In this document: piece after piece, positions 1-8,521 of the stretch
How positions within the stretch are numbered: the first letter of the stretch is position 1
How the letters are laid out: the number at the start of each line of letters is the position of its first letter
IMG/VR virus record: IMGVR_UViG_3300036770_003728
Span: 1 to 64,000 of that record
Source: a virus
Strand: one strand, 5' to 3'
DNA length: 64,000 bases
Notes under the pieces: generated by a model
The model's input: only the letters and a program-made list of their open reading frames with translations
The model's database searches: none
What the model was told of the DNA's origin: nothing
Translations under genes and position numbers: made by a program

Positions 1-617
1 AGTGTAAAACTTTCTGTTAAATCACGCACAGAATACATATTTCCAAAATTCTGCACATCTTCAGCCAGACGACGATACTCTTTACTGCTTAGTGGCCCAA
101 ACTGTTTAGTAAAGCCACCAGTGATAACATCACCCATGTCACTGTAGATATGTCCTAGATCACCATTGGCAATATCTGTGTCTTTTAATTGTTCCAACAG
201 GGCTAATGTACGATAACTGGTTTCACAAAACACATTGGCCACTTGCATGATCTGCACCAGGCCAGGTTGTCCTCTAGTTAAGAATTCTTCTACGTGTTTT
301 AGTAATCCGTTAATTATATCAGTGCTAGGAAAAGCAATATAGTCAGGTACGGTTTTTTCTTGACTGATACTACATATTCCAGTGATAAACGGCGGCAATC
401 TGCGTATAGATTCGCGTACTGCCGGACCGCAAGAATCTAAACAGCTTTTAGCAAGCCCACTGAGACTGCCGCTATTGTACCGTTCAACGGCTGCAATTAA
501 AGCAGGTGAAATAGCAAATGCATCTAGATTGGAATTTACATTAAGAAAACCATTGGTACTAGTTGGGCGTTTTGTGATCCCAGCCAGTACCAATGTTTGT
601 GTGGGAGTAAGTTTCAT
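1..617 (-). CDS. Conserved phage protein, N-terminal part only (runs off window)
   Basis: The reading frame stays open from ATG at 617 to the window edge, giving the first 205 residues (begins MKLTPTQTLVLAG). The start overlaps the stop of the upstream PAAR gene in an ATGA junction, so the two are probably translationally coupled. The visible part is mixed alpha-type sequence with no catalytic motif or membrane segment that I recognise. Its position directly after a spike-tip gene suggests a virion or baseplate-associated protein, but that is context only. The plus-strand frame across it is a shadow. Confidence 0.75.
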   Translation of the reverse strand, partial: MKLTPTQTLVLAGITKRPTSTNGFLNVNSNLDAFAISPALIAAVERYNSGSLSGLAKSCLDSCGPAVRESIRRLPPFITGICSISQEKTVPDYIAFPSTDIINGLLKHVEEFLTRGQPGLVQIMQVANVFCETSYRTLALLEQLKDTDIANGDLGHIYSDMGDVITGGFTKQFGPLSSKEYRRLAEDVQNFGNMYSVRDLTESFT

Positions 618-865
618 CCGATTTTAACCTTAGGATCACCAGACACTATAATAGTTTTATCACCAACTTGATCATCTTGTCTAGCAGCCGGTTTACGGTC
701 TATAAAAACCTTGTCACTGGCTTTGCTTACTGGCACACCTTCATCATCACAGTCGCCAAGGCGCACTAATGGTTTTTTATTAACCTTTACACGATCACTG
801 CCTTCTACTAGTGTGTTTTTTCCGGCGCGATCTTCGGTGGCTCTGGCAGCTGGTTTAGATGTCAT
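614..865 (-). CDS. PAAR-repeat baseplate spike tip protein
   Basis: An 83-residue protein with two PAAR-type elements: SKPAARATED near residues 3-12 and RKPAARQDD near 57-65, joined by short beta-like repeats rich in G, D, K and V. PAAR proteins (T4 gp5.4 and type VI secretion tips) form a small cone that caps the membrane-piercing spike of the tail. The length is typical. It overlaps the genes on both sides by 4 bases, in a run that also holds a glutaredoxin gene, an odd place for a tail-tip gene. The family call is good; its place in this particle is inferred. Confidence 0.85.
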   Translation of the reverse strand: MTSKPAARATEDRAGKNTLVEGSDRVKVNKKPLVRLGDCDDEGVPVSKASDKVFIDRKPAARQDDQVGDKTIIVSGDPKVKIG

Positions 866-1155
866 TCGGGTTGAGCTGTGGTAATAGTAATATAGTGATC
901 ACGCATGCGTTCATGTGTATGGCAAGCAGTGATAATATGATTTTCTTTGTAGCTCAAATTTTCTACATCAGGATCAAGGCCAAACATGGCCTGTATTAAT
1001 CCGATACCATCTGAGCTGGTTACCACAATACAGGGTTTACGTAACTCATAGAGATTATTGCTATGATCAACTAGTTCTCCTACAATTTCATCGCCGGAGA
1101 CTAGTTTAAGATTAATAATTTCTCCTACTTGAATTTTTGAGCGTTCAATTAACAT
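862..1155 (-). CDS. Small Sm-like conserved phage protein
   Basis: A 97-residue protein. Residues about 10-50 (starting GEIINLKLVSGDEIVGEL) look like a small five-strand beta barrel of the Sm/LSm kind, with a glycine-aspartate turn between strands 1 and 2. The C-terminal part is more polar and ends in a repeated threonine/isoleucine stretch. ATG lies inside the end of the glutaredoxin gene (overlap 11 bases) and its stop overlaps the PAAR start. An Sm-like fold would hint at RNA or protein binding; I cannot assign a partner or function. Confidence 0.6.
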   Translation of the reverse strand: MLIERSKIQVGEIINLKLVSGDEIVGELVDHSNNLYELRKPCIVVTSSDGIGLIQAMFGLDPDVENLSYKENHIITACHTHERMRDHYITITTAQPE

Positions 1156-1405
1156 TGGTGCGTTCCTTTAGTTGTTGAAAATCATTTTCAGTTAAACGAC
1201 TTAATCCTGTGTAGCCGTTTTCTACATATAGTTCGTCATTGAGATATATTTGTGGAACTGTTCTATGTCCACGTTCTATAATAAACTCTCGAGCTGATGT
1301 ATCAAGATCTACTCGGACTTCTTCAAACTCAATGCCTTTGAGTTTTAATAAATTTTTAGCTCGATCGCAAAATGGACACTGTGCTTTACTGTAGACTTTT
1401 AGCAT
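1145..1405 (-). CDS. Glutaredoxin
   Basis: An 86-residue thioredoxin-fold protein. It has the CPFC redox motif at residues 10-13, the TVPQIYLND cis-proline segment near 49-57 and the GYTGLSRL glutathione-side segment near 64-71, in the normal order and at normal length for a bacterial or phage glutaredoxin. Its likely job is to reduce the ribonucleotide reductase encoded a few genes upstream, which in T4-like phages feeds deoxynucleotide synthesis during infection. Its ATG shares one base with the stop of the preceding 54-codon gene (TAATG). Confidence is high. Confidence 0.92.
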   Translation of the reverse strand: MLKVYSKAQCPFCDRAKNLLKLKGIEFEEVRVDLDTSAREFIIERGHRTVPQIYLNDELYVENGYTGLSRLTENDFQQLKERTNVN

Positions 1406-1569
1406 TAGGCACGCTCCACTTCTACAATAACACCGGGGCCGGCTAATTCTTCTACCACGCTGGCAATGGCATTTTCAATTTCTTGATTTACTACCACTGC
1501 GGGTAGTTCATCGTTTCTAATCATTTTGCAGACTTTGACTACAATTAGTTCTTCGTATATTTTAGGCAT
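1405..1569 (-). CDS. 54-residue small protein, first of three related tiny genes
   Basis: ATG at 1569 opens a 54-codon frame (MPKIYEELIVVKVCKMIRND...) ending in TAA that touches the glutaredoxin ATG. The pattern, a short hydrophobic strand (EELIVVKV), a charged helix, then a closing strand (GVIVEVE), matches the N-terminal halves of the next two genes upstream, so the three look like diverged copies. GAT-rich spacing GGATCAACT precedes the start. No known domain. It lies between ribonucleotide reductase and glutaredoxin, which may be chance. Confidence 0.7.
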   Translation of the reverse strand: MPKIYEELIVVKVCKMIRNDELPAVVVNQEIENAIASVVEELAGPGVIVEVERA

Positions 1570-1578
1570 AGTTGATCC

Positions 1579-1779
1579 TTAGAGTATTTCGACTATCACT
1601 GTGACTTGACCAGTGGGATAGGTGTATGAATAATTTGCTGTAATATAATTAGTTATCCCAACCTGCAGCGCGATTTGAAGATTACTGGTTACCAATTGGT
1701 AACCAGTAATGTTAGCACCATCTTTGGCTAACCTACTTACTCTAACTAACAGATTGGCTGTTAAAGTTACATCAGCCAT
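1579..1779 (-). CDS. 66-residue small protein, second of three related tiny genes
   Basis: MADVTLTANLLVRVS opens a 66-residue protein with the same layout as its neighbours: strand (NLLVRVS), short turn with asparagines, a central segment, then a final strand (VTVIVEIL). It is separated from the preceding gene by 8 bases. Threonine and tyrosine are enriched in the centre. There are no cysteines, signal peptide or membrane helix. The likely relation to the flanking genes rests on the shared N-terminal strand and C-terminal valine-rich strand; function unknown. Confidence 0.7.
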   Translation of the reverse strand: MADVTLTANLLVRVSRLAKDGANITGYQLVTSNLQIALQVGITNYITANYSYTYPTGQVTVIVEIL

Positions 1780-1787
1780 TGATCAGG

Positions 1788-1925
1788 TTAAGGTGTAGGT
1801 ACTGGAGTAGGCACCGGAACCGGAGTAGGTGTAGGTGTTGGGGTCGGTGGTACCGGAGTAGGTGTAGGTGTTGGGGTCGGTGTTGGAGTAGGCGTTGGTA
1901 CCGGAGTAGGTGTTGGGATGGGAAT
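1788..1925 (-). repeat. Pro-Thr codon microsatellite
   Basis: On the plus strand the DNA is a low-complexity mix of GGAGTAGGT, GTTGGGGTC and GGTACCGGA-type units, the antisense of ACT/ACC-CCA/CCT/CCG codon pairs. Units vary at third positions, so the array is not a pure simple repeat; it should still be prone to length change by slippage. Confidence 0.8.
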
Positions 1926-2117
1926 CTGTAATCCACTATTGGTTAGATCGTCAACCTCAACTACTACACCCTCAATACCCGCAAACTGTGACGCAACATA
2001 CGATTCAATATCACTGCGTAAGGTTTCGGTAACAAATGTGGTATTGCTGACGTTTTCGATATCTCTAATCAAATAACTGATTCTTACCAGCAATTTCTCC
2101 TCATCAATTTTTGCCAT
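1788..2117 (-). CDS. 109-residue protein with Pro-Thr repeat tail, third of three related tiny genes
   Basis: Residues 1-60 resemble the two shorter downstream genes (KLLVRISYLIRD, then GVVVEVDD). From about residue 66 to the end it is almost only proline with threonine or valine alternating (PTPTPVPTPTP style), about 44 residues. Such tails form stiff extended polyproline helices and in phages can act as linkers or surface spikes. The start is placed at ATG 2117 with GGAG 8 bases upstream. The globular part is a small alpha/beta domain of unknown function; a virion role is a guess. Confidence 0.75.
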   Translation of the reverse strand: MAKIDEEKLLVRISYLIRDIENVSNTTFVTETLRSDIESYVASQFAGIEGVVVEVDDLTNSGLQIPIPTPTPVPTPTPTPTPTPTPTPVPPTPTPTPTPVPVPTPVPTP

Positions 2118-2126
2118 GATTTCTCC

Positions 2127-3230
2127 TTAAATATCGGGCAATTCAGCATGGTTTACAGTCTCTGACATCACACCGATAACGTAGTTGGTACTTTCAGACT
2201 CCTGTAAGGCCGTTTGTTTTTTATTTATGTTAACATGTTTGTTGAACCAAGGGATCGGTGTAGTCTTAGGATGTTCTTCTTGGTATTTGATACCAATATC
2301 ACGTAATCTCGTAAAGGCTGTGTAATCTACAAAGTCACATAAAATCTGGCTGTTTAGGCCAATAACTACGCCTTTTTTGAACAAATAGTTGGCCCAGGCC
2401 TTTTCTTCTCGTATAACATCCATGTACATAGCATAGACTTCTGCACGACAATCTTGGGCAGCTTGAGCAAAACGTGCATCATCCTTTTGTACTTGATTAA
2501 TCAAGTATGCAGTCCAATCAGCATGTAGGATTTCATCCTGCAAGATAAGAGCAATGATATTCCCATTGCCAATGAAAATACGATTTTCTACCATGGCCAA
2601 ACTAGTGGCAAAACTTACCATAAAGCGTAGTGCTTCTAGCGCATAACTGGCATTCAGTGCCATCCATATTGCCCGAATATGATCTCGTTCACTGACCAGC
2701 ATTGCTCCTATTTCTTTTTGGCTGTTGAGTTTATGTAACTCATCATAGTATCTACCTACATTTGCAGCCATATCCACTATTTCTTGGGTTTCATGAATTT
2801 TGTTAAATTCTTCTTTAGGCACACCATATATGTTTCTAATAATATGGCTATAGCTTTTGCTGTGGATGTTGGTTTCGAAAAAACTCCAATTATTAACTAG
2901 GGCTTCTACTTCAGGTACCGAAATCACAGGACTAAAAATTTGGCTAGGAGCTCGACCCTGTATACTGTCTAAGGCAGTTTGCCTAAGCAAGTTACTGGTA
3001 AAAATATGTCGGACTGCTTCACTGGCTTCTTTGAAATCAATCTTGTCTTTAGTTAGTGTGATTTCTTCTGGTACCCAGAAAAAGCCACGAGCAGTTTCTT
3101 CGAATTTAGCAATCTTAGGATATCGAACTTCTTCAAAGCGTTGTACTGTAACTGGACCTTCTGGGTCCAGAAACATGTTACGTTGCAGATAGTTTGTGGG
3201 TTTTTTTAGATTATATTGGGCGATACTCAT
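2127..3230 (-). CDS. nrdB: Ribonucleotide reductase class I small (beta) subunit
   Basis: A 367-residue R2 subunit. IHSKSYSHII (about residues 122-131) carries the histidine ligand and the radical tyrosine of the family, and DEILHADW (about 225) carries the second glutamate and histidine ligand pair. The first ligand pair reads E-x3-H here (ETNIH), one residue longer than the E-x2-H I expect from the E. coli protein. The partner is NrdA, encoded just upstream; start MSIAQYN at 3230 overlaps the NrdA stop (ATGA), so subunits are co-translated. It makes dNTPs for phage replication. Confidence 0.95.
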   Translation of the reverse strand: MSIAQYNLKKPTNYLQRNMFLDPEGPVTVQRFEEVRYPKIAKFEETARGFFWVPEEITLTKDKIDFKEASEAVRHIFTSNLLRQTALDSIQGRAPSQIFSPVISVPEVEALVNNWSFFETNIHSKSYSHIIRNIYGVPKEEFNKIHETQEIVDMAANVGRYYDELHKLNSQKEIGAMLVSERDHIRAIWMALNASYALEALRFMVSFATSLAMVENRIFIGNGNIIALILQDEILHADWTAYLINQVQKDDARFAQAAQDCRAEVYAMYMDVIREEKAWANYLFKKGVVIGLNSQILCDFVDYTAFTRLRDIGIKYQEEHPKTTPIPWFNKHVNINKKQTALQESESTNYVIGVMSETVNHAELPDI

Positions 3231-5563
3231 AGTACACAACTTTCACAATTTTCTTGGTCTTCTAATTCAACGAGATTGGTTATGGCGGGTTCAGTAATGG
3301 TATTAGCTGTATTACCCAGTAATCCTTTTGCACCAACTTTGTTAATTAGGCTATAATAGATAGTTTTTAGTCCCCAATGGTGTGCTCGCATTAGGTTACC
3401 AGCAATTACTGTGCCTGGCACTTTGTTATCGGCATAGTAAGCAGGGTTATAAAATGTATTAGTGCTAAGGCTTTGGTCGATATAGGCCGCTAGCACTGCC
3501 GCAGTTTTTAGATAATCGGCACAATCACGCTGATCCCACATTAGTTGATAACGCGACTTGAGGCGGCGATATTCGGGCACAACCTGAACAAAACTACCCG
3601 CTTTAGATTCTTTAACAGAGATTAGCTCCATAGGCATTTCGATACCATTGGTTGAATTCAATACCACAGAGCTAGACTCCACAGGCGCTACTGCCATTAG
3701 GGTAGCATTACGAATACCATGCTGCTTTAACTTAGCACGTAAGGGTTCCCAGTCAAGACTTGGAGTAAAATCCGTTAGTTCATTAACCCCTTTGGCGCGA
3801 CGCTCCCAAGGGAATATGCCCCTACCGTAATAGGTCTGCGCCGACTTACTGCAAGCACCGCGCTGCTCAGCCAATTCTACACTCATTTCGGTTAGGTAAT
3901 AGGCCTGATGTTCCATCCAACGCTTGACTTCCGCCAAGGCAATTGGTTCGCCGTACTTGAGTCCCTTACGGGCGTGCCAATAAGCAAGGTTAGTGATGCC
4001 AACCCCTAGTGGTTCAAAGTCCTTGTTAGCTAGTTCACTTTGTATACTAAGGAAGTCTTGATAGTTTAGCAAGTTGCTGAGGCTGCGTACTAACACGCGA
4101 CACGCTCGACGCATGTCTTGTGGATTACGGAAACTGCCCCAGTTTATGCTGCCAAGAGTACAAAGAGCGATTCTTCCCTCAGAGTCTTCAATCCTCTGGA
4201 AAGGTCTCGTGGGTAATAATATCTCTTGGCAAAGATTTGATTGATATACTGGATCAAGCTCTGTGTCAAACGAGCCTTGACGCTGAACGTTGTCAATGAA
4301 TACAAAGTAGATGCGACCAGTGTCAGTGCGTTCCTTAAGAATGCCATTCTTAAAGATCTCGTCCGCTGGTAATACCTTCTTCTTTTTTGTCGCATCGTGC
4401 TCATATTTTGTATATAGCTTTTCAAATTCTTCTGTGTTGCGATAGAAGGCTTCATACAAGTCTGGCACTTCATGTGGATCAAATAATGTAATATTTTCTT
4501 TATTCTTGAATCTACGCCAAAACATAGCATTGACCACTACTGAGTAATCCATCTGCCTAACACGAGTTTCTTCTGTACCTTGATTGTTCTTTAGTACAAT
4601 AAGGTCTTCAAACTGTGCGTGCCAGATAGGAAATGTCACAGTACATGACGCATTACGAATACCACCTTGGCTACAACTACGCAAGTCACTAAACCATTTC
4701 TTCATAAATGGTACTAGACCCGTGTGTTTGATCTCGCCATTGCGAATCGGAGCACCCAAGGGTCGAATCCTGCCAATTTCCAAGCCAATGCCAGCCCGTT
4801 TACTGGCATACTTGGCCATCATTTCTCCGGCTGCGAAAATGCTGTCAAGTGTATCATCACTACTAATAAGAACACAGCTACTAAACTGCTTGGTTGTAGT
4901 ACCAAGACCGGCAAGCACAGGAGTAGCAAGAGTAAAATGGCCATCGCTTGCACAATCATAATAATCCTTGACATATTTTAATCTCTTTTCACTTGGTTCA
5001 GCATGAAAAGCTGTGGCCGCTGCGATGGCATAACGAACCTGAGGTGTTTCAAATACTTGCCCTGTAGCACGATTTTGTACTAGGTATTTCTCGCACAGTT
5101 GAGCAATAGCTGCATAGGTATATGCTTCGTCTTTATGGTGATCTATAAACAGATCTATAATATTCCATTCATCTTGGGTATACCACTCTAGCAATTCCGG
5201 GGTATACATTCCGGCATCTACGTTCCGCTTTACTATGGTGTAAAGACGGGGTGGGTCGTATTCGCCGTAGACTTCTTTTCTCAACATACTCAGGCGTTGA
5301 CGACCTGCTACATATTGATAATTAACATTATTGATTTCGGGGTTTTCAGTTTCATCTATTAGACCAACCATGGCCTGTAACAACAATCCATCAATGGTAC
5401 GAGTAGTCATACCATCATGAAATTCTAATTGTGCTTTGATTTCGATCATGCTAGGACTAACTCCGTCGATGCCCCTGCATGCGTTTAGTACTTGTCTTTG
5501 TATTTTCGAAATGTCCAGTGGAACACGTTGCCCACTGCGTTTAATAACATTAATCTGCGACAT
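3227..5563 (-). CDS. nrdA: Ribonucleotide reductase class I large (alpha) subunit
   Basis: A 778-residue alpha subunit. Residues about 5-90 form an ATP-cone-like regulatory region (IKRSGQRVPLD). FSSCVLIS near 230 gives one active-site cysteine, NLCQEILLP near 440 the catalytic N-x-C-x-E loop, and the C terminus CESCVL the swinging redox cysteines re-reduced by glutaredoxin, which is encoded downstream. AAGGAATC lies upstream of the ATG at 5563. All expected catalytic landmarks are intact, so this should be an active enzyme. Antisense frames over it are shadows. Confidence 0.96.
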   Translation of the reverse strand: MSQINVIKRSGQRVPLDISKIQRQVLNACRGIDGVSPSMIEIKAQLEFHDGMTTRTIDGLLLQAMVGLIDETENPEINNVNYQYVAGRQRLSMLRKEVYGEYDPPRLYTIVKRNVDAGMYTPELLEWYTQDEWNIIDLFIDHHKDEAYTYAAIAQLCEKYLVQNRATGQVFETPQVRYAIAAATAFHAEPSEKRLKYVKDYYDCASDGHFTLATPVLAGLGTTTKQFSSCVLISSDDTLDSIFAAGEMMAKYASKRAGIGLEIGRIRPLGAPIRNGEIKHTGLVPFMKKWFSDLRSCSQGGIRNASCTVTFPIWHAQFEDLIVLKNNQGTEETRVRQMDYSVVVNAMFWRRFKNKENITLFDPHEVPDLYEAFYRNTEEFEKLYTKYEHDATKKKKVLPADEIFKNGILKERTDTGRIYFVFIDNVQRQGSFDTELDPVYQSNLCQEILLPTRPFQRIEDSEGRIALCTLGSINWGSFRNPQDMRRACRVLVRSLSNLLNYQDFLSIQSELANKDFEPLGVGITNLAYWHARKGLKYGEPIALAEVKRWMEHQAYYLTEMSVELAEQRGACSKSAQTYYGRGIFPWERRAKGVNELTDFTPSLDWEPLRAKLKQHGIRNATLMAVAPVESSSVVLNSTNGIEMPMELISVKESKAGSFVQVVPEYRRLKSRYQLMWDQRDCADYLKTAAVLAAYIDQSLSTNTFYNPAYYADNKVPGTVIAGNLMRAHHWGLKTIYYSLINKVGAKGLLGNTANTITEPAITNLVELEDQENCESCVL

Positions 5564-5583
5564 TATTTTGATTCCTTATTATT

Positions 5584-6036
5584 CTAGTATAGGTCAAGAT
5601 TCAAATCATTAACTGTGTATCTATACCTTAGTTCGTAATTCTCATCTACTGAAGTCTTATTTACTACAGAGTCAAAAACCAAATTAAGTATATATTTTCC
5701 ATCATTGACCCAAACCGTATTCACTATGTCTCTGGTGCCGGTATGCCGGTATATGCGTAATTCTAAATTTGTAATGGTGCTGTAATGAGCACAAAGATAT
5801 AGAGTATAAAACATTCCTAGACTTTTTGCAAGATCACAATACATGTTTTCATGCACTAAAGTCCATGGATCTGGCCAATCTTCAACTAAATCAGCACAAA
5901 GGTAATGTGTGACATATGGAGCATAACTCCATAGCCTTGAGGTGTCTTTTACAGCTAATTCTAATTCTTTTTGACCAATTTCTTCGCGAAATCGGCGCCA
6001 CTCACGCAGCCTTTCTTCGGGCCTTAGGTTCCACAT
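5584..6036 (-). CDS. Conserved hypothetical phage protein (150 aa)
   Basis: A 150-residue protein that starts with an arginine- and glutamate-rich helix (RPEERLREWRRFREE), then an aromatic, histidine-containing centre (YAPYVTHYLC, ENMYCDL) and a beta-rich end. I recognise no enzyme motif. It lies 20 bases upstream of nrdA in the same direction and is probably part of the same transcript as the fibre gene before it. No signal peptide or membrane helix. It may be virion-associated or metabolic; the sequence does not decide. Confidence 0.65.
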   Translation of the reverse strand: MWNLRPEERLREWRRFREEIGQKELELAVKDTSRLWSYAPYVTHYLCADLVEDWPDPWTLVHENMYCDLAKSLGMFYTLYLCAHYSTITNLELRIYRHTGTRDIVNTVWVNDGKYILNLVFDSVVNKTSVDENYELRYRYTVNDLNLDLY

Positions 6037-6051
6037 AGCGCAGTGGTCTAA

Positions 6052-7764
6052 TTAAAATGACAAACTAGCAACTGGATTTATCACAGTGGAGTCAACCAGT
6101 TGTTTATAATCTTGTGATTTAACATCAAAGGTTAGTACTGTTGGACCTAACACGGGCAACAGAGTTTGAACTACCAGATAGGGTTTTTTCATATATCCCT
6201 CTATTTGTCGATATTCCATATTAATTCGAATTCCTGCATCAAAAACTTGTGTATAGCTGTCCCTGAAGCAAACCACTTCATTGATAGGATCCACTGCGTA
6301 TACCAAAGTTCCACTTCTATATCGTTGATCACGTTCTAGGTTATAATGAATAACACCACTAAGAAACCTAGCATGTATGGGTATATAATTTACACTGCTA
6401 ACAGGCAACAAATAACTTTTTCCAATGGTTTGGTATCGTGATCCCAAACGCAATCCTACTTGTGCGTCTATGCTGACAATTTCAGGCGCTGCATGTTCCA
6501 CCGTGGGAAAAGTAAATTCTGTGTCGCTGGGTCTTAAAAATACATCGCCCAGGCTATGGCTATTATTTCCACTGAATTTTAATACTGATGTCACAGGTGT
6601 CACAGAATTCAAAGATGCGATGTTAGCTATGTTACTAAGGTAATTAGTGCCTACATTAAAATAACTGTTGGTGCTGCTGATCACATCGGTTACACCACTG
6701 CCGGTGATTAATGCATGTTCTTTGATATTGTTAAACACATTACTGATTAACTTTACTGCCATTGGAGCATGCGTCCTAACTGTGTTGACTGCGACTCCAC
6801 GTAAAAGATCTGTAAACACGCAGCGATTAAACACTACTACACTGGTACCAACTGTATCGGTAACATTGGCTGCTGTGCTCATATTAACAAAATCACATTC
6901 TGTGAAATAGACATTGTTAGTAGCAAGATGCGTACTTTTGATTTCTACGCAGCTAGCAGCATTGTCTACGGTAGGTCGTTGTTCGTAACCTAAGAATTTA
7001 CATCTATTAAATAGAACATTTTTGGTATTATCAACGAGGCCAATTTTTCGACCTTGAGCCAATGGCATTTCCCAAGTAATATTATGTAACTCAATGGGAC
7101 CTGGTTGTGCTCCATTGGCAGCCACCGAGCTGCCAAAGTCTCCCAAGCTGTTAGTGCATCTAAATACATAACTGGCTGCTGTACTAGCTTGTCTTATAAT
7201 AACACTGTCTTTGCCTGCACCACGTAATACACAGTAGGGAGGTAGATAAATTTCTCCGTAGACTACATAAGTGCCAGGATGAAAGTTAATTACACGACGA
7301 GAGGGCACTGGTACAGTAGCAGTGCGTTGTCCATAAATTTGATCTATAGCACGTTGTATAGCATTGTAATCATCGGTAACACCATCCCCAACTGCACCAA
7401 AATCCTGTACATTAACCACATCGTCGAGTTTGTTCTGTAGCGTTCGTACACTAGGATCTCCATAGCTGGTTCCAGTTTGTGTTTCATAACCACCCAATAG
7501 GCCTTTGAATCTGTAACTAAACTCTAACAGCCCTGCTAGGTTATTACCTGAACCAGGTGTGCTGCCTGTGTAAAATTCTAACAATGACTTTTGAGTCATT
7601 ATTTCGGTGTTTCCTTCGTAAGGAGCACCTTCAGCAATGGTACCATTGCCAATGAATAATCTTAACTGATCTTGTGCCCAGCCAAATTCACCGCCGGCTA
7701 ATTGTCCTAGGTCTTGTAATAACCCAGTGCGTACTCGAATTTGACTGATCTGTTGAACTGCCAT
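6052..7764 (-). CDS. Tail fibre / tailspike-like protein with pectate-lyase-type beta helix
   Basis: A 570-residue protein. Residues about 5-50 (IRVRTGLLQDL..., LRLFIGNG) match the short fibre-attachment repeat also found at the start of the 1964-residue fibre in this window. Residues about 117-145 carry VQDFGAVGDGVTDDYNAI, the signature that opens pectate-lyase-superfamily beta helices in phage tailspikes, followed by asparagine- and valine-rich coils (FNRCKFLGY, FNRCVFTDL) to about 400. A beta-rich C-terminal part follows. The likely role is host glycan binding or cleavage; catalytic residues cannot be placed by eye. A late-type box lies 20 bases upstream of ATG. Confidence 0.85.
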   Translation of the reverse strand: MAVQQISQIRVRTGLLQDLGQLAGGEFGWAQDQLRLFIGNGTIAEGAPYEGNTEIMTQKSLLEFYTGSTPGSGNNLAGLLEFSYRFKGLLGGYETQTGTSYGDPSVRTLQNKLDDVVNVQDFGAVGDGVTDDYNAIQRAIDQIYGQRTATVPVPSRRVINFHPGTYVVYGEIYLPPYCVLRGAGKDSVIIRQASTAASYVFRCTNSLGDFGSSVAANGAQPGPIELHNITWEMPLAQGRKIGLVDNTKNVLFNRCKFLGYEQRPTVDNAASCVEIKSTHLATNNVYFTECDFVNMSTAANVTDTVGTSVVVFNRCVFTDLLRGVAVNTVRTHAPMAVKLISNVFNNIKEHALITGSGVTDVISSTNSYFNVGTNYLSNIANIASLNSVTPVTSVLKFSGNNSHSLGDVFLRPSDTEFTFPTVEHAAPEIVSIDAQVGLRLGSRYQTIGKSYLLPVSSVNYIPIHARFLSGVIHYNLERDQRYRSGTLVYAVDPINEVVCFRDSYTQVFDAGIRINMEYRQIEGYMKKPYLVVQTLLPVLGPTVLTFDVKSQDYKQLVDSTVINPVASLSF

Positions 7765-7783
7765 CTAGTTGTCCTGTATTGAA

Positions 7784-7791
7784 TATTTACC
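7784..7791 (-). promoter_or_regulatory. Candidate late promoter GGTAAATA before fibre gene
   Basis: The minus strand reads GGTAAATA, then 19 bases containing AGGAC, then ATG at 7764. T4-type late promoters have TATAAATA at this place; the first two bases differ, so this is a weaker call. It overlaps the 3' end of the upstream nuclease gene. Confidence 0.45.
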
Positions 7792-8482
7792 GAATACGGT
7801 AATACTCACCAACACGATCACACCAACGATTAGTCCACATATCAAAATCTTCAGGCTCCAGCACAAACTCTTGATACTCAGGTTCAGCACCTTCTTCTGG
7901 GCGCACACACATCATTACTACACCTTTACGAATATTGGTGCCATAAACTTCATTGTGTGCTAGTGCATAAGCAGTAAGTTGTAGGAAATAGTCATCAATC
8001 CACTCACGACGTTTAGGCTTGTTGCTTTGCTTAAAGTCTAGTATGGCTTCTGCGCCATTGTGTACTCCTACACAGTCTGTGGTGCCAGCATATAGTTCAG
8101 GAAAGTATAACCCAACTTCATTGCCCCAGACTTCGTCGACGTTTTTGAAACCTTGTTCAATGATAGTTTGTGCCATACGAAAACTACGTTGGCTTTCTGG
8201 ATGAGTACCCGGAGTACCTGCATTACCGGTTTGTACATAGTTTTCTAACCATTTGTGCATGCGAGTACCTCTACTTGCAGCTTCTGTGGTTATAGCTTGC
8301 GCTCGTTGTTCACCTACTCGTTTTCGCCATTCTTGTAGTGCTTGTTTAGCTTCTTCGGGTTTGGTACGATCAAGTATGGTAGTCACTGATGGAACACGAT
8401 GACCCAATGGAGTCACATAATAACGTGCCCCATTTAGGTTTTCTCTATTGATTTGTTTATAGTTGTATTTTTGTATAAGCAT
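7787..8482 (-). CDS. PD-(D/E)XK exonuclease (RecB/Cas4-like)
   Basis: A 231-residue nuclease. Motifs in order: RGTRMHKWLENYV (about 90-102, the helix with the histidine before the core), GTTDCVGV (about 133-140, the core Asp after a beta strand), AILDFKQS (about 145-152, the D-x-K pair) and the QLTAYALAHN helix (about 167-176) typical of RecB-family nucleases. Similar genes occur in marine T4-like phages. Likely role: 5' or 3' DNA resection in recombination-dependent replication or host DNA breakdown. The short 5' region forms an imperfect hairpin ending at the ATG, with no clear Shine-Dalgarno site. Confidence 0.85.
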   Translation of the reverse strand: MLIQKYNYKQINRENLNGARYYVTPLGHRVPSVTTILDRTKPEEAKQALQEWRKRVGEQRAQAITTEAASRGTRMHKWLENYVQTGNAGTPGTHPESQRSFRMAQTIIEQGFKNVDEVWGNEVGLYFPELYAGTTDCVGVHNGAEAILDFKQSNKPKRREWIDDYFLQLTAYALAHNEVYGTNIRKGVVMMCVRPEEGAEPEYQEFVLEPEDFDMWTNRWCDRVGEYYRIR

Positions 8483-8521
8483 ACTAGGATAATAACAGAA
8501 TAATCCTAGAAACTCAAATGA

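Noticed and set aside
382-627. A plus-strand 81-codon frame near the left edge
   Set aside because: It is antisense to a continuous minus-strand coding frame that is coupled to the PAAR gene.
4144-4530. A 128-codon frame on the minus strand within nrdA
   Set aside because: It lies out of frame inside an intact, conserved NrdA reading frame; its product has no recognisable domain.
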